A stretch of 64,000 nt of DNA from Bog-756 sp963734435 (GTDB lineage: Bacteria > Actinomycetota > Acidimicrobiia > Acidimicrobiales > RAAP-2): NCBI GenBank assembly GCA_963734435.1, contig CAVTHA010000009.1, forward strand, positions 124,001 to 188,000. The letters run 5' to 3'. The translations under genes were made by a program, and so were the position numbers. Below are positions 16,073-26,066 of this stretch, piece after piece. Numbering within the stretch: position 1 is the stretch's first letter; every line of letters starts with the position of its first letter. The notes beneath the pieces are model-generated. The model saw only the letters and a program-made list of their open reading frames with translations. It was not told the origin of the DNA and did not search any database.

Positions 16073-18031
16073 ATGACCTGGTTGATGCCAGGATCATCTG
16101 GGGATAGCCGAACGTCGTACCGGGGCCGGGACGGGCTGACACGTACCATCGCGGCGGCGGCACTGGTGTGGGGGGTGGCCTACCTGGCCTGGCGTCTCCT
16201 GGACACCCGGAACGGCGCCCAGCCGGTGTTGTTCGGCGTACTCTTCGCCGGCGAGGTCTTCGGGTGGCTGGTGCTCGCGTCGTTCGTCTTCCTCGCCTGG
16301 AGAGTCCCGGCGATGAAGCGGCCGGGCATCGGTTGGCGGCCCACCGTGGACGTGTTCGTCTGTACCTATGACGAGGGATTGGACGTGCTCGGCGCCACCT
16401 TGGTCGGGTGCAGCCGGATCACCTATCCCCACACGACCTGGGTACTCGACGACGGCCGGCGCGAGCCGGTGTGCGAATTGGCGGAACGATTCGGAGCGCG
16501 TTATCTGACGCGCCCGAGCAACGAGCACGCCAAGGCGGGGAACGTCAATCACGCTCTGGACCACACATCTGGACAGGTGGTGCTGATCCTCGATGCCGAT
16601 CACGTGCCCCAGCCGGACATCCTCGATGCCACGTTGGGCTACTTCGACGATCCCTCGGTGGCGGTGGTGCAGACCCCGCACGACTTCGGCAACCAGGATT
16701 CCTTCCAGCACTTCGAGACCGGGCGGCACGATCAGAGCATGTTCTTCGAAGTCATCATGCCCGGCAAGGATCGCCACGACGGGGCGTTCTGGTGCGGATC
16801 GGCGGCGGTCATCCTGCGTCACGCCCTCGAGGGCATCGGCGGCATCGCCACCGAGACGGTGGCCGAGGATTTCCACACCACCATCCGGTTGCACGGCCAG
16901 GGCTGGCACACCCGGTACCACGACGAGACATTGGTGCAGGGTCTCGCCCCCCACGATCTGGCTTCGTTCCTCCTCCAGCGTGATCGCTGGGCTCGGGGCA
17001 ACTTGGCCGTGCTGCGCACTCCCGAGAACCCGGTGGTGGCGTCCGGGCTGAGCCTCAAGCAACGGCTGAGCTACCTCTCATCGCTGTTGGCCTACTTCGT
17101 CCCTCTCCAACGGCTGGCCCTCCTGTCCGTGTTGGTCGCCATGCTGGTGAGCGGCCAGCTACCGCTGCACGCCACGCTGTGGCAACTCGCCCTGCTGTGG
17201 TTGCCGTGGATGGCCCTCAACCTGGGAGCCTCGTCCCGGCTGTGCCGGGGCGAGGTCAGCCTGTGGGACGGCGCCTATTCCTCCCTCCTCACCACCGAGA
17301 TCTTCCTCCGGGCCTCGCTCGTCCTCGTCCACCCCTTCCGCACGTCCTTCAGAGTCACCCCGAAGGACGGGATCGACGACGGCGGTTGGGCGGCTGCCCG
17401 CCAGCTCCGCCTGGTCCTGGCCATGGCTGTGGTGCTGGCGTCGGCCATCGTGGTCCGGGCCCTGGCCGCCTTCGGTGTGGTCCCGCTGCCCGGCCTGAGC
17501 GGCGTGGCCCTGGTCGCCGGCCTGGCCTTCGCCGCCTGGGAGCTCCTGCTGATCACCGTGGCCCTGTGGCGGGTGGGCGGACGCCACCAGGTCCGCCGTC
17601 ACTACCGGGTGCCGGTCGAGGTCGCCGGGGTGGTGGAGGGAGCCTTGGTGCGTGTGGTCGACCTCACCCCCGGCGGCGCCGGCGTGCTCGGTCCGCGTCC
17701 CCTGGAGTTGGGGACCCCGGTCCAGCTCCGCCTCGACCTCCCGGGCGTCGGCGGCGACGTGCGCCAGGTCCGGGTGCACTTCACCGTGTGCTCGTGCCGC
17801 CGGGCAGAGGAAGCGGGCTGGCGGATGGGCGGCACGCTCACCCCGCTCACCGCGGCCGACGGAGAGGCGCTCATCGAGCACTGTCACGTGGTGAGCTCTC
17901 GCCTGAGGCTGACCGAGTCGGGTCGGCTGTCCGAGGCTCCCGGGGCTCCCGAGTCGGCCGCGGCTCCCGAGGCGGCCACGGACCGGGTGGCCGACGGCCC
18001 GCCGGACTCCCAACTCAGCGCCTACGGCTGA
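16073..18031 (+). CDS. Cellulose-synthase-like glycosyltransferase (GT2) with C-terminal PilZ domain
   Basis: A 652-residue membrane glycosyltransferase. Two N-terminal helices precede the GT2 core: VDVFVCTYDE, DDG near residue 125, LDADH near 173, the TED-like AEDFH near 264, and QRDRW near 302. More transmembrane helices follow. From about residue 508 a PilZ domain carries RRHYR and DLTPGGAG, the two motifs that bind c-di-GMP. The enzyme therefore resembles BcsA, polymerising a sugar nucleotide into an exported polysaccharide under c-di-GMP control. No bcsB, bcsC or cellulase gene is nearby, so the product may not be cellulose. The last 50 residues are low-complexity. Confidence 0.9.
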   Translation: MTWLMPGSSGDSRTSYRGRDGLTRTIAAAALVWGVAYLAWRLLDTRNGAQPVLFGVLFAGEVFGWLVLASFVFLAWRVPAMKRPGIGWRPTVDVFVCTYDEGLDVLGATLVGCSRITYPHTTWVLDDGRREPVCELAERFGARYLTRPSNEHAKAGNVNHALDHTSGQVVLILDADHVPQPDILDATLGYFDDPSVAVVQTPHDFGNQDSFQHFETGRHDQSMFFEVIMPGKDRHDGAFWCGSAAVILRHALEGIGGIATETVAEDFHTTIRLHGQGWHTRYHDETLVQGLAPHDLASFLLQRDRWARGNLAVLRTPENPVVASGLSLKQRLSYLSSLLAYFVPLQRLALLSVLVAMLVSGQLPLHATLWQLALLWLPWMALNLGASSRLCRGEVSLWDGAYSSLLTTEIFLRASLVLVHPFRTSFRVTPKDGIDDGGWAAARQLRLVLAMAVVLASAIVVRALAAFGVVPLPGLSGVALVAGLAFAAWELLLITVALWRVGGRHQVRRHYRVPVEVAGVVEGALVRVVDLTPGGAGVLGPRPLELGTPVQLRLDLPGVGGDVRQVRVHFTVCSCRRAEEAGWRMGGTLTPLTAADGEALIEHCHVVSSRLRLTESGRLSEAPGAPESAAAPEAATDRVADGPPDSQLSAYG

Positions 18032-18106
18032 GCGCACTTGGCCCTACCCTCGGTCGACGGGCGGCGGAGGACGCCGGCCCGGCCAGTGGCTACCGTGGGC
18101 AGCCGA

Positions 18107-19297
18107 ATGGGAACGGCGAACATCTCTCCGGCGACACCCCGGGGGGGTGGATCGGGGACCGACGACGTGCTGGATGGAACGGCCGGCAAGCGGTGGCCCG
18201 GCTCGGCCGCGCTGGAGGCGTGGGGATTCGTCCGCCAGATGCTCGACGACATGACGTCCATGGTCGAGGCCACCGCCGAAACCGAGCTCGAGATGGTCGA
18301 GGGACTCCGGGTCATCGGTCGGGCGGCCGCCCTGTGCTCGGAGCTCTCCTTGGACGTCGACCACGAGCGGCCGTGGTTCTTCAGCATGAACACCGAGGCC
18401 CGCCTCATCGGGGGGCCCGATCCGAACGGTGAGTACCACCTGGCGATGATCGACGGCTGGCACCGCTACCGGGTGACCGGGGACCGCAACACGGTCACCT
18501 ACCTCGGGTTCCAGGTCCTCGCCGGAACCGGGCTGGCTCCCCGCCGGATGACCGCCTACCTGTCCGACCGCGATCTCGTCGTCGACCAGGCGGGCCGCTT
18601 TTCCTTCGTGTTGTCGGCCGTCGAGCCGTCCCGGGCGGAGCTGGTCGGATCGACCTGGGTGGCCATCCCTGAAGACGCCTCGGGCCTCGTGGTGAGGCAG
18701 TACGTGGCCGACCGAGCGAGGGAGACGCCGGCCGGCTTCCACATCGAGCCTCTGGACCGCCCCGGCCGGCCGGAACCACCCACCGACGCCGGCATCGCCG
18801 CCCAGTTCACGGCTATGGCCTGGACCATCGCCAAGCTCACCACCTTGCACCAGACCATCCGGCCCGATCTGCTCGAAGCGCCCAACCAGCTGGTCACGGC
18901 GGAGGCCGCGGCACTGGGGGCCGAGAACACCACCCCGGACAACCTCTACATGCTGGGGACGTTCCGGCTGGTCGAGGGCGAGACCCTCCGCCTCGAGTTC
19001 GAGCCACCGGCCACCCGTTACTGGAGCGTCACGGTCGAGAACATCTGGCACGAGTGCATCGACCCCCGCCGGCGGCGGAGCTGCCTCACCAACGCCGGTG
19101 CGGTCCGCGGGCCGGACGGGACCGTCCGGGTGACGATCGGTGGGACACCCGCCGACGAAGACGGCCAAGACGGCGACAACTGGCTCGACACCGGGGGACG
19201 GCACCGCGGGTTCGTCATCCTCCGGTGGCTGGACAACCCCAACCCACCGACGGTGCGCTGCCGGCTGGTGTCGCCTGCACCCGGTCCACGACCGTGA
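18107..19297 (+). CDS. DUF1214-like protein
   Basis: A protein of about 396 residues with no signal peptide or membrane segment. The C-terminal half contains YMLGTFRLVEGETLRLEFEP and RYWSVTVENIWHECID, then GGRHRGFVILRWLDNPNPP. This pattern belongs to DUF1214-type proteins, which often follow DUF1254 domains and whose function is unsettled. ATG 18107 is chosen because the upstream codons are low-complexity. GTG 18095 is an alternative, and a TACCGT box lies at 18091-18096. The sulfotransferase gene starts seven bases after its stop, so the two are almost certainly co-transcribed and may act in one pathway. Confidence 0.7.
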   Translation: MGTANISPATPRGGGSGTDDVLDGTAGKRWPGSAALEAWGFVRQMLDDMTSMVEATAETELEMVEGLRVIGRAAALCSELSLDVDHERPWFFSMNTEARLIGGPDPNGEYHLAMIDGWHRYRVTGDRNTVTYLGFQVLAGTGLAPRRMTAYLSDRDLVVDQAGRFSFVLSAVEPSRAELVGSTWVAIPEDASGLVVRQYVADRARETPAGFHIEPLDRPGRPEPPTDAGIAAQFTAMAWTIAKLTTLHQTIRPDLLEAPNQLVTAEAAALGAENTTPDNLYMLGTFRLVEGETLRLEFEPPATRYWSVTVENIWHECIDPRRRRSCLTNAGAVRGPDGTVRVTIGGTPADEDGQDGDNWLDTGGRHRGFVILRWLDNPNPPTVRCRLVSPAPGPRP

Positions 19298-19304
19298 CCC
19301 GGTC

Positions 19305-20480
19305 GTGACGACCAGGCTCGACCGGGACCGGCTGGTGGAGGCGGCCGTCGCCGACACCGGGCTGCACGATCTGGGTGAACCCAGCTGGCAGGAGGGTCTC
19401 GACCGGCTGATCGATGGGTTCGCCAGCACCGCCCGGCTCAACGACGTGGGTCGCGTGATGGTGGAGACCGAGCTGGTGAACTACCTGTCGAACCGGATGC
19501 GCATCCTCGACTGGCGACAGTCCCACCCGGCGGTGGCCCGCGGGACAGTGACGATGCCCGTCGTGATCTGCGGCCAACCGCGCACCGGCACCACCATCCT
19601 CTACGACCTCCTGGCCCTCGACCCCGCCCACCGGGCCCCACTGACCTGGGAGGTCGACTTCCCCTGTCCCCCGCCGCAGACCGCCACCTACGACACCGAT
19701 CCCCGCATCGAGGAGGCCCAGGCGGTGGCGGACATGGCCGACGTGCTCATCCCGGGGTTCAGTGCCTTCCATCCGCTCGGGGCGCGGCTGGCCCAGGAGT
19801 GCGTGCGCATCACCGGCGGTGACTTCCGCTCCATGATCTTCCCGCTCCAGTACGACATCCCGGACTACGACCGATGGCTGCTGCACGAGGCGGACATGGC
19901 ACCCGCCTATCGCTGGCACCGGATGTTCCTCCAGCACCTCCAGTCCGAGCACGACGCCGATCGTTGGCTGCTCAAGTCGCCGGCCCACCTCTGGCACCTC
20001 CCGGCAATGCTGGCCGAGTACCCCGACGCGGTCATCATCCAGACCCACCGTGACCCGCTCAAGGTCATTGCCTCGGTCAGCGCGCTGGCCGCCCACCTGC
20101 GGAGGATGGCCAGTGACGAGACGTCGGTCGCCCGGGCGGCGGTGCAGTACTCCGACGACATCTTCGTCGGCCTCGACCGCTCGATAACCGCCCGGCGAGA
20201 CCGGACGCTCCGGGCCGACCAGGTCATCGACGTGCAGTTCGGGGACTTCATGGCCGACCCGTTCGCCACCATCGGCCAGGTCTACGACCGTCTGGGCCGG
20301 AAGTTCACGCCGGCGGTGGAGGGCCGTATGCGGGCCTTCCTGGCCGACCACCCCGGTGACGGAGGGGGCGGGGGCACCCGGTACACCTTCGCCGACACCG
20401 GGCTCGACGCCATGGCGTTGCGGCAGCGGGCCACCGAGTACCAGGAGTTCTTCGGCGTCGAGTCCGAGGACGTGTCCTAG
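19305..20480 (+). CDS. Sulfotransferase family protein
   Basis: A 391-residue soluble enzyme of the Sulfotransf_3 type. The 5'-phosphosulfate loop of PAPS-dependent sulfotransferases is GQPRTGTTILYDLL. The 3'-phosphate-binding segment fits IIQTHRDPLKVIASV. WLLKSPAHLWHLPAML is typical of the actinobacterial branch that modifies lipids or small molecules; the acceptor is unknown. The start is GTG 19305, seven bases after the preceding gene. The longer open frame reaching back to 19140 is a shadow of that gene. Its tail has a glycine run (GDGGGGGTRY). Confidence 0.88.
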   Translation: MTTRLDRDRLVEAAVADTGLHDLGEPSWQEGLDRLIDGFASTARLNDVGRVMVETELVNYLSNRMRILDWRQSHPAVARGTVTMPVVICGQPRTGTTILYDLLALDPAHRAPLTWEVDFPCPPPQTATYDTDPRIEEAQAVADMADVLIPGFSAFHPLGARLAQECVRITGGDFRSMIFPLQYDIPDYDRWLLHEADMAPAYRWHRMFLQHLQSEHDADRWLLKSPAHLWHLPAMLAEYPDAVIIQTHRDPLKVIASVSALAAHLRRMASDETSVARAAVQYSDDIFVGLDRSITARRDRTLRADQVIDVQFGDFMADPFATIGQVYDRLGRKFTPAVEGRMRAFLADHPGDGGGGGTRYTFADTGLDAMALRQRATEYQEFFGVESEDVS

Positions 20481-20515
20481 GGGAGCGCTGGACCACGGCG
20501 TTGACGGCACACCCG

Positions 20516-20521
20516 TAAGGT
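20516..20521 (+). promoter_or_regulatory. -10 box of the Lhr gene (leaderless)
   Basis: TAAGGT is followed by five bases and then GTG 20527. A TTGACG at 20501-20506 is only nine bases upstream, too close to be its -35 element. Confidence 0.5.
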
Positions 20522-20526
20522 GAACT

Positions 20527-23500
20527 GTGCCCGTGGTCACGACAACCAGCTCCGACCGCTCCGACCGGCCCGCTCCGGTGCGTCCGCCCTCCGGGGAGGA
20601 CCCGGTTCCGTCGCGGGATGCGCCCGCCGCGCTCGGTGAGCGCGGTGACCTCTCCGAGCTCTCCCGGCTCGCACCGGACTCGATCCTGCACACCTTCCAT
20701 CCCGCCGTGGCCTCGTGGTTCCTGCGCCAGTTCCCCGCCGGGCCGACCGAGCCGCAGCGGGAGGCATGGCCACGCATCATGGCCGGCGGGGACGTGCTGG
20801 TCGCCTCGCCCACCGGCACCGGCAAGACGCTGACCGGCTTTCTGGTGGCCATCGATGCCGCCTACCGGGCCCACACCATCCACGGCGCCGGCGAGCCGGG
20901 CGCCGGGCCGGGGGTGGTCTACGTCTCACCACTGCGAGCCCTGGCCACCGACGTGCACCAGAACCTCCGGCTGCCGCTCGAAGGCATCCAGGCCGCGGCG
21001 TCGCGGCTGGGCTTGCCGGCTCCCGACCTCACGGTTGCCGTCCGCACCGGCGACACCCCGGCAACCGAGCGGGCGGCCATGCGCCGGTCGCCACCGGATC
21101 TGCTGGTGACCACGCCCGAATCCCTCTACCTGCTCCTCACCGCCGCCTCGTCTCGAACGATGCTCGAGGGCACCCACACGGTCATCATCGACGAGGTGCA
21201 CACGTTGGCCCGCGACAAGCGGGGTGCCCATCTCGCCCTCACCCTCGAACGGCTGGACCACCTGGTGTCGGCCCACGGTGGACGTCTGCAACGGATCGGC
21301 CTCTCGGCTACCCAGCGGCCACTCGAGGTGGTGGCCGGCCTGCTCTCGGGGTCGGACCCCGGACGGTCCCCTACGGCCATCGTCGACTGCGGCCACCGGC
21401 GGAAGCTCGACGTGGCCATCGAGCTTCCGGCCAGTGAGCTCGAGGCGGTGAGCAGCGGAGCCCAGCTCGCCGACGTGCTCGACCGGATCGCCGGGCACGT
21501 GCTCGAGCACCGCACGACCCTCGTCTTCGTCAACACCCGCAAGATGGCCGAGCGGGTGGCCCACCAACTTGCCGCCCGCCTCGGGTCAGGGGCCGAGAGT
21601 GACGACGGTCCTTCGACGACGGCCGGCGACCCCTCGGGAGCCGGCGCCGTCGGCGGCGACCCCGTCGATGCCGCCCTCCAGGTCGCCGCCCACCACGGCA
21701 GCCTGTCGGCGGCGCGACGCCGCATTGTCGAGCAGCGCCTGCGGGCCGGCGATCTGCGGGCCCTGGTGGCCACGGCATCGCTGGAACTGGGTATCGACGT
21801 CGGGCCGGTGGAGCTGGTCTGCCAGATCGGCTCCCCCCGGGCCATCGGGACGTTCCTGCAGCGGGTGGGCCGGGCCAACCACCAGCTCGAGGGTACGCCG
21901 GCGGGTCGGCTCTACCCCCTCACCCGCGACGAGCTGGTGGAGTCGGTGGGCCTGCTGGCCGGAGTGCGGGCCGGGCATCTCGACCTCCTCCAGCCGCCCG
22001 TCGCCCCCTTGGACGTCTTGGCCCAACAGCTCGTGGCCGAAGTGGCGGGAGCCGACGAGTGGGAGGTCGAGCCGCTCTACGACCTCGTCCGCCGGGCTGC
22101 GCCCTATGCCGAGTTGTCGCGGAACGATTTCGACCAGGTGGTCGACCTGGTCTCGTGGGGAATCCAGACCGGTCGGGGCCGGCGCGGTGCCCACCTCCAC
22201 CACGATGCCGTCAACGGACGGCTCCGCGCCCGGCGTGGGGCCCGGCTGGCCGCCCTCACCAGTGGCGGTGCCATCCCGGAGACGGGCGACTACCGGGTGG
22301 TGCTCGATCCCGAGGGTGTCACCGTCGGGTCGGTGCACGAGGACTTCGCCGTGGAGGCCACCGCCGGCGACATCTTCCTGCTCGGCACCCACTCATGGCG
22401 GGTGGTGAAGGTCGAGACGGGCACGGTGCGCGTGGTCGACGCCGCCGACCTGCCTCCCACCATCCCGTTCTGGTTGGGCGAGGCCCCGGCGCGCACCGCC
22501 GAGCTCTCCGAAGAGGTGGGCCGGCTGCGCGCCGACCTCGAGCCACGGCTGGCGGCGGGCGACGGGGATGGGGCCCGACGAGCGGTGAGCGACCAAGCCG
22601 GCGTGTCGACCGAGGTGGCCGAGCAGGTGGTGGCCTATCTGGGTGCCGGGCTGGCCGCCCTCGGCGCGCTCCCCACCCGGGAGCGCCTCGTCATCGAGCG
22701 GGTGTTCGACGAGACCGAAGGCACCCAGCTCATCGTGCACTCGCCCTACGGTGGCCGCATCAACCGGGCGCTCGGACTGGCCCTCCGCAAGCGGTTCTGC
22801 GTCTCCTTCGACTTCGAGCTCCAGGCGGCGGCCGACGACGACACCGTGGTGCTCTCGCTCGGGCCCCAGCACAGCTTCCCGCTCTCCGACGTGCCGACAA
22901 TGTTGCGCAGCTCCACCGCCGTCGAGGTTCTCACCCAGGCGGTGCTCCTCCACCCCATGCTGGCGGCCCGGTGGCGGTGGAACCTCAACCGGGCCCTGGT
23001 AGTGCCGCGGTCGAGGGGAGGGCAGCGCCGCCCCATCCACCTGCAGCGCATGGAGGCCGAGGACCTGCTGGCCGCGGTGTGGCCGAGCTTGGCCGCCTGC
23101 CAGGAGAATGCCGGACCGGGACCGGTGACGGTCCCCGACCACGTCCTCGCCCGCCAGACCTTGGCCGACTGCCTGACCGAGCCCCTCGACGCCAGCGGGT
23201 TGGTGGCATTGCTCGAAGGTCTCGAGGCGGGCCGCGTCGCCGTGCACCTGGTCGAGTCGTCCGAGCCCTCACCCCTCTCCCACGGCATCCTCACCGGAAG
23301 GCCGTACACCTTCCTCGACGGCGCTCCCCTGGAGGAACGACGCACCCGGGCGGTGGCCGTCCCCAGGGGCCTCGGGCCGATCGGACCCTCAGGCCTTCCC
23401 CCCGGTTTGCCGGTGACAGCCTCGGAGCTCGCCCCGCTCGACGAGGGGGCGGTGGCCGAGGTGCTCGACCAGATCGAGCCGCATCCACGCTCGGCCGACG

Positions 23501-25122
23501 AGCTCCACGACCTCTTGCTCTCGCTGGTCCGATGCCGGCCGGTTGAGGCCTGGCTGAGCTGGTTCACCGAGCTCGAGCAGGACGGGCGGGCCAGCGGGCT
23601 GGGAGGGGCGTGGGTGCCCACCGAGCGGAGGGCCGCGGCCGAGTCGATCGATACCGGTGATGGTGCCGACGCCGACGCCGGGGATGCCTCCGACGCCGGG
23701 GACGTGGCGCTGGCCGAGTGTCTGGCCGGGCATCTGGAGCTGGCCGGGCCGGTCTCGCTCGAGCGGCTGGTGGCCGAGGAGCCGCTCCCCACCGGCACCG
23801 TCCGCGGCGCGCCCGTCACCGTGCCCCGGGCGCGGACCGGGCTCGCCCGCCTTCAGGGGACAGGCCTGGCCATGCAATTGCCCGACGGGCGCTGGTGCGC
23901 TCGGCATCTCCTCGCCCGGTTGCATGCGGCCAGTCGGAGCCGGCGCCGGCGTCGGGTGGAGCCGGCGAGCATCGCCGATCTGGTGCGCTTCTTGGCCTGT
24001 TGGCAGCACGTGGCCGCCGGCAGCCAGGTCGAGGGACGGGCCGGGCTCATGGCCGTCATCGAGCAGTTGCAGGGCATCGAGGTGGCGGCGGGAGAATGGG
24101 AACGCCACGTCCTGCCGGCTCGGGTCACCGCCTACGAGCCGCGATGGCTGGACGAGCTCTGCCTGGCCGGTGACGTGGCGTGGGGCCGCCTCACCCCTCG
24201 TCCCGAATCCGGGCTCGAGCCGGACGGAGCATCGCCCGGAGGCGGCGAGCGGGCGCCGGTGCCGGGTACACGCCGGGGCACGTCCACTCCCTCGCCGGCC
24301 ACGCCGCTGGCCATCGTCACCCGCCAGGACCTGGCGTGGATGCTCGGCGCCGTGCGTCTCGACCGACCGGTGACCGAACCCGCCGCCGGGGCCGCCTGCG
24401 ATGTGCTGGGGGTCCTCCGGTCCCGCGGCGCGTGCTTCCGGTCCGAGCTGGCGTCCGCCTCCGGCCGGCTCGGCCCGGACGTCGACGAGGGGCTGTGGGA
24501 CCTGGTGGCCCGGGGCATCGTCACCGCCGACGCCTTTTCGGCCGTGCGTTCCCTGCTCTCGCCGGCCAAGCGGCGCCCCTCGGGCGGCGGGAGGTCGCTG
24601 GCTCGGCGGGCCGCGCTCGGCCGCCAGCGGGCGGTACCGGGCAGCGGTGTCGGCGAGGGCCGCTGGTCGCTCCTACCCGAACCCGACCTCGACGGGTCCG
24701 GACCGGAGACCGGCCCGCCGGCCGAGGAGATGGCCGAGGCGGTGGCCTGGCAGCTGCTCGCACGGTGGGGCGTCGTGGTGTGGGAACTGTGGACCAGAGA
24801 GTCGTTCCGTATCCCTTGGCGCGACGTCGTTCGGGCCCTGCGCCGCCTGGAGGCCCACGGGCAGGTGCTCGGAGGCCGCTTCGTGGCCGGCATCTCGGGC
24901 GAGCAGTACGCGCTGCCCGAGGCGGCGGCGTTGCTGGCCGACGTGCGGCGCGACCCGGTCCGGGGAGCGGACGTGACCGTGGCCGGCGCCGACCCGCTCA
25001 ACCTCACCGGGGATGTGCTCGGCGGGCCGCGGGTGCCGGCCATCCGTTACCGCAGCGTCTACTACCGGGACGGGGAGGCCGCCCTCCACGGGGTCCCGGC
25101 CGTATCCGCCAGCCGCCCGTAG
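20527..25122 (+). CDS. lhr: Lhr family ATP-dependent helicase
   Basis: A 1531-residue superfamily 2 helicase of the large 'Lhr-Core plus C-terminal' type. Motif I is SPTGTGKT near residue 95, motif II IIDEVHTLARDK near 219, motif III LSATQRP, then VFVNTRKMAERVAHQL. The QRVGRANHQ motif VI is followed by the winged-helix and beta-barrel core domains. The remaining 700 residues correspond to the Lhr C-terminal extension. In mycobacteria the homologue translocates 3' to 5' on DNA, unwinds RNA:DNA hybrids and is induced by DNA damage. Glycine- and aspartate-rich inserts (residues 357-380 and 1041-1060) look like linkers. The start at GTG 20527 is supported by the promoter box. Confidence 0.95.
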   Translation: MPVVTTTSSDRSDRPAPVRPPSGEDPVPSRDAPAALGERGDLSELSRLAPDSILHTFHPAVASWFLRQFPAGPTEPQREAWPRIMAGGDVLVASPTGTGKTLTGFLVAIDAAYRAHTIHGAGEPGAGPGVVYVSPLRALATDVHQNLRLPLEGIQAAASRLGLPAPDLTVAVRTGDTPATERAAMRRSPPDLLVTTPESLYLLLTAASSRTMLEGTHTVIIDEVHTLARDKRGAHLALTLERLDHLVSAHGGRLQRIGLSATQRPLEVVAGLLSGSDPGRSPTAIVDCGHRRKLDVAIELPASELEAVSSGAQLADVLDRIAGHVLEHRTTLVFVNTRKMAERVAHQLAARLGSGAESDDGPSTTAGDPSGAGAVGGDPVDAALQVAAHHGSLSAARRRIVEQRLRAGDLRALVATASLELGIDVGPVELVCQIGSPRAIGTFLQRVGRANHQLEGTPAGRLYPLTRDELVESVGLLAGVRAGHLDLLQPPVAPLDVLAQQLVAEVAGADEWEVEPLYDLVRRAAPYAELSRNDFDQVVDLVSWGIQTGRGRRGAHLHHDAVNGRLRARRGARLAALTSGGAIPETGDYRVVLDPEGVTVGSVHEDFAVEATAGDIFLLGTHSWRVVKVETGTVRVVDAADLPPTIPFWLGEAPARTAELSEEVGRLRADLEPRLAAGDGDGARRAVSDQAGVSTEVAEQVVAYLGAGLAALGALPTRERLVIERVFDETEGTQLIVHSPYGGRINRALGLALRKRFCVSFDFELQAAADDDTVVLSLGPQHSFPLSDVPTMLRSSTAVEVLTQAVLLHPMLAARWRWNLNRALVVPRSRGGQRRPIHLQRMEAEDLLAAVWPSLAACQENAGPGPVTVPDHVLARQTLADCLTEPLDASGLVALLEGLEAGRVAVHLVESSEPSPLSHGILTGRPYTFLDGAPLEERRTRAVAVPRGLGPIGPSGLPPGLPVTASELAPLDEGAVAEVLDQIEPHPRSADELHDLLLSLVRCRPVEAWLSWFTELEQDGRASGLGGAWVPTERRAAAESIDTGDGADADAGDASDAGDVALAECLAGHLELAGPVSLERLVAEEPLPTGTVRGAPVTVPRARTGLARLQGTGLAMQLPDGRWCARHLLARLHAASRSRRRRRVEPASIADLVRFLACWQHVAAGSQVEGRAGLMAVIEQLQGIEVAAGEWERHVLPARVTAYEPRWLDELCLAGDVAWGRLTPRPESGLEPDGASPGGGERAPVPGTRRGTSTPSPATPLAIVTRQDLAWMLGAVRLDRPVTEPAAGAACDVLGVLRSRGACFRSELASASGRLGPDVDEGLWDLVARGIVTADAFSAVRSLLSPAKRRPSGGGRSLARRAALGRQRAVPGSGVGEGRWSLLPEPDLDGSGPETGPPAEEMAEAVAWQLLARWGVVVWELWTRESFRIPWRDVVRALRRLEAHGQVLGGRFVAGISGEQYALPEAAALLADVRRDPVRGADVTVAGADPLNLTGDVLGGPRVPAIRYRSVYYRDGEAALHGVPAVSASRP

Positions 25123-25142
25123 TCCACCCGACGGTTGGTGCG

Positions 25143-25166
25143 GGCACGGGGGGTCAAGACCGTGCC
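25143..25166. terminator. Hairpin between convergent lhr and the dehydrogenase gene
   Basis: GGCACGG (25143-25149) and CCGTGCC (25160-25166) form a perfect 7-bp stem with a 10-base loop, midway between the convergent stops at 25122 and 25215. No T-run follows, as is common in high-GC genomes. It could act in both directions. Confidence 0.4.
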
Positions 25167-25214
25167 GTCACCCGCCCCGACGGAGTCGCCCTACCCGGCG
25201 ACGACCTACCGCGG

Positions 25215-26066
25215 TCAGGAGGGATTCCGCCAGTCCGGATGGAGGCGCCGGGACAGGGCGAGCTTCTGGGCCACGACCGTCTGGCCGTTCTCCAGCTGGT
25301 CCGGGTGGTCGGCCACCCAGGTGATGGCGGCGGCGGGGACCGAGGGTGGTGCGCCCCGGTAGCGTCCGGCGAGCCCGAGGGCGGCCGCGTGGAGCTGCTG
25401 GCGCTCGGTCTCGACGTAGCCGGGGTCGAGGTTGAAGGCCCGGATCCCCCGTTCGGCGAGCTCGACGGCCAGCAACGGCGCGAAGCGGTGGAACGCTCCC
25501 TTGGACGCGGCATAGGCGAGTCCCCAGCCGCCGCGTCCGACCGGTCCGGGAGGGTCGGCCGTGGCGACGTGCGAAGTCACGTCCACGATGATGCCGCCGC
25601 CCCGCTCCAACATGCCGGGGAGGACGGCCTGGATGAGGACCAGCTGCGCCACCACGTTGGCGGCCAACTTGGCCTCGACCTGCTCGATGGTCAGCTCGAG
25701 CACCGGGACCATGCTTCCCGGACCGGTGTCCACCGCGTTGTTGACCAACAGGTCGACCCCGCCCCAGGTGTCGGCAACCTGTCGGATGGCGTGCCGCAGC
25801 GCGGTGTGGTCGTGGAGGTCGGCGACCAACTCGAGCGACCTGGCCCCCGCGTCCTGCACCCGGGCCGAGGTCTCGGCCAGACTGCCCGGCAGCACTTCCC
25901 CGGTCCCGGTGTCCGAATGATCTCGACCTTCCCCCGGCCGCGCCGTCCGACCGGCCACCGCGACGTCCCACCCGGACTCGGCCAGCGCGATGGCGGTGGC
26001 CTTGCCGATACCGCGGGTCGCCCCGGTGACCACGGCGCGTCTCGTGGATGTCCTCGCCACCTCCAT
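25215..26066 (-). CDS. Short-chain dehydrogenase/reductase
   Basis: A 283-residue classical SDR oxidoreductase. The NAD(P)-binding motif is TGATRGIGKA near residue 15, then NNAVDTG, the catalytic serine region DVTSHVA, and YAASKGAFHRF with Tyr and Lys. The following DPGYVETE fits the family. Substrate unknown. The start is ATG 26066 (MEVARTSTRRAVVTG); the 42 upstream codons of the open frame are antisense to the start of the divergent PhzF-like gene. It is convergent with lhr and divergent from the PhzF-like gene. Confidence 0.9.
   Translation of the reverse strand: MEVARTSTRRAVVTGATRGIGKATAIALAESGWDVAVAGRTARPGEGRDHSDTGTGEVLPGSLAETSARVQDAGARSLELVADLHDHTALRHAIRQVADTWGGVDLLVNNAVDTGPGSMVPVLELTIEQVEAKLAANVVAQLVLIQAVLPGMLERGGGIIVDVTSHVATADPPGPVGRGGWGLAYAASKGAFHRFAPLLAVELAERGIRAFNLDPGYVETERQQLHAAALGLAGRYRGAPPSVPAAAITWVADHPDQLENGQTVVAQKLALSRRLHPDWRNPS

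Noticed and set aside
20501..20506. TTGACG as -35 element of lhr
   Set aside because: Only nine bases separate it from the TAAGGT box; a functional pair needs about 17.
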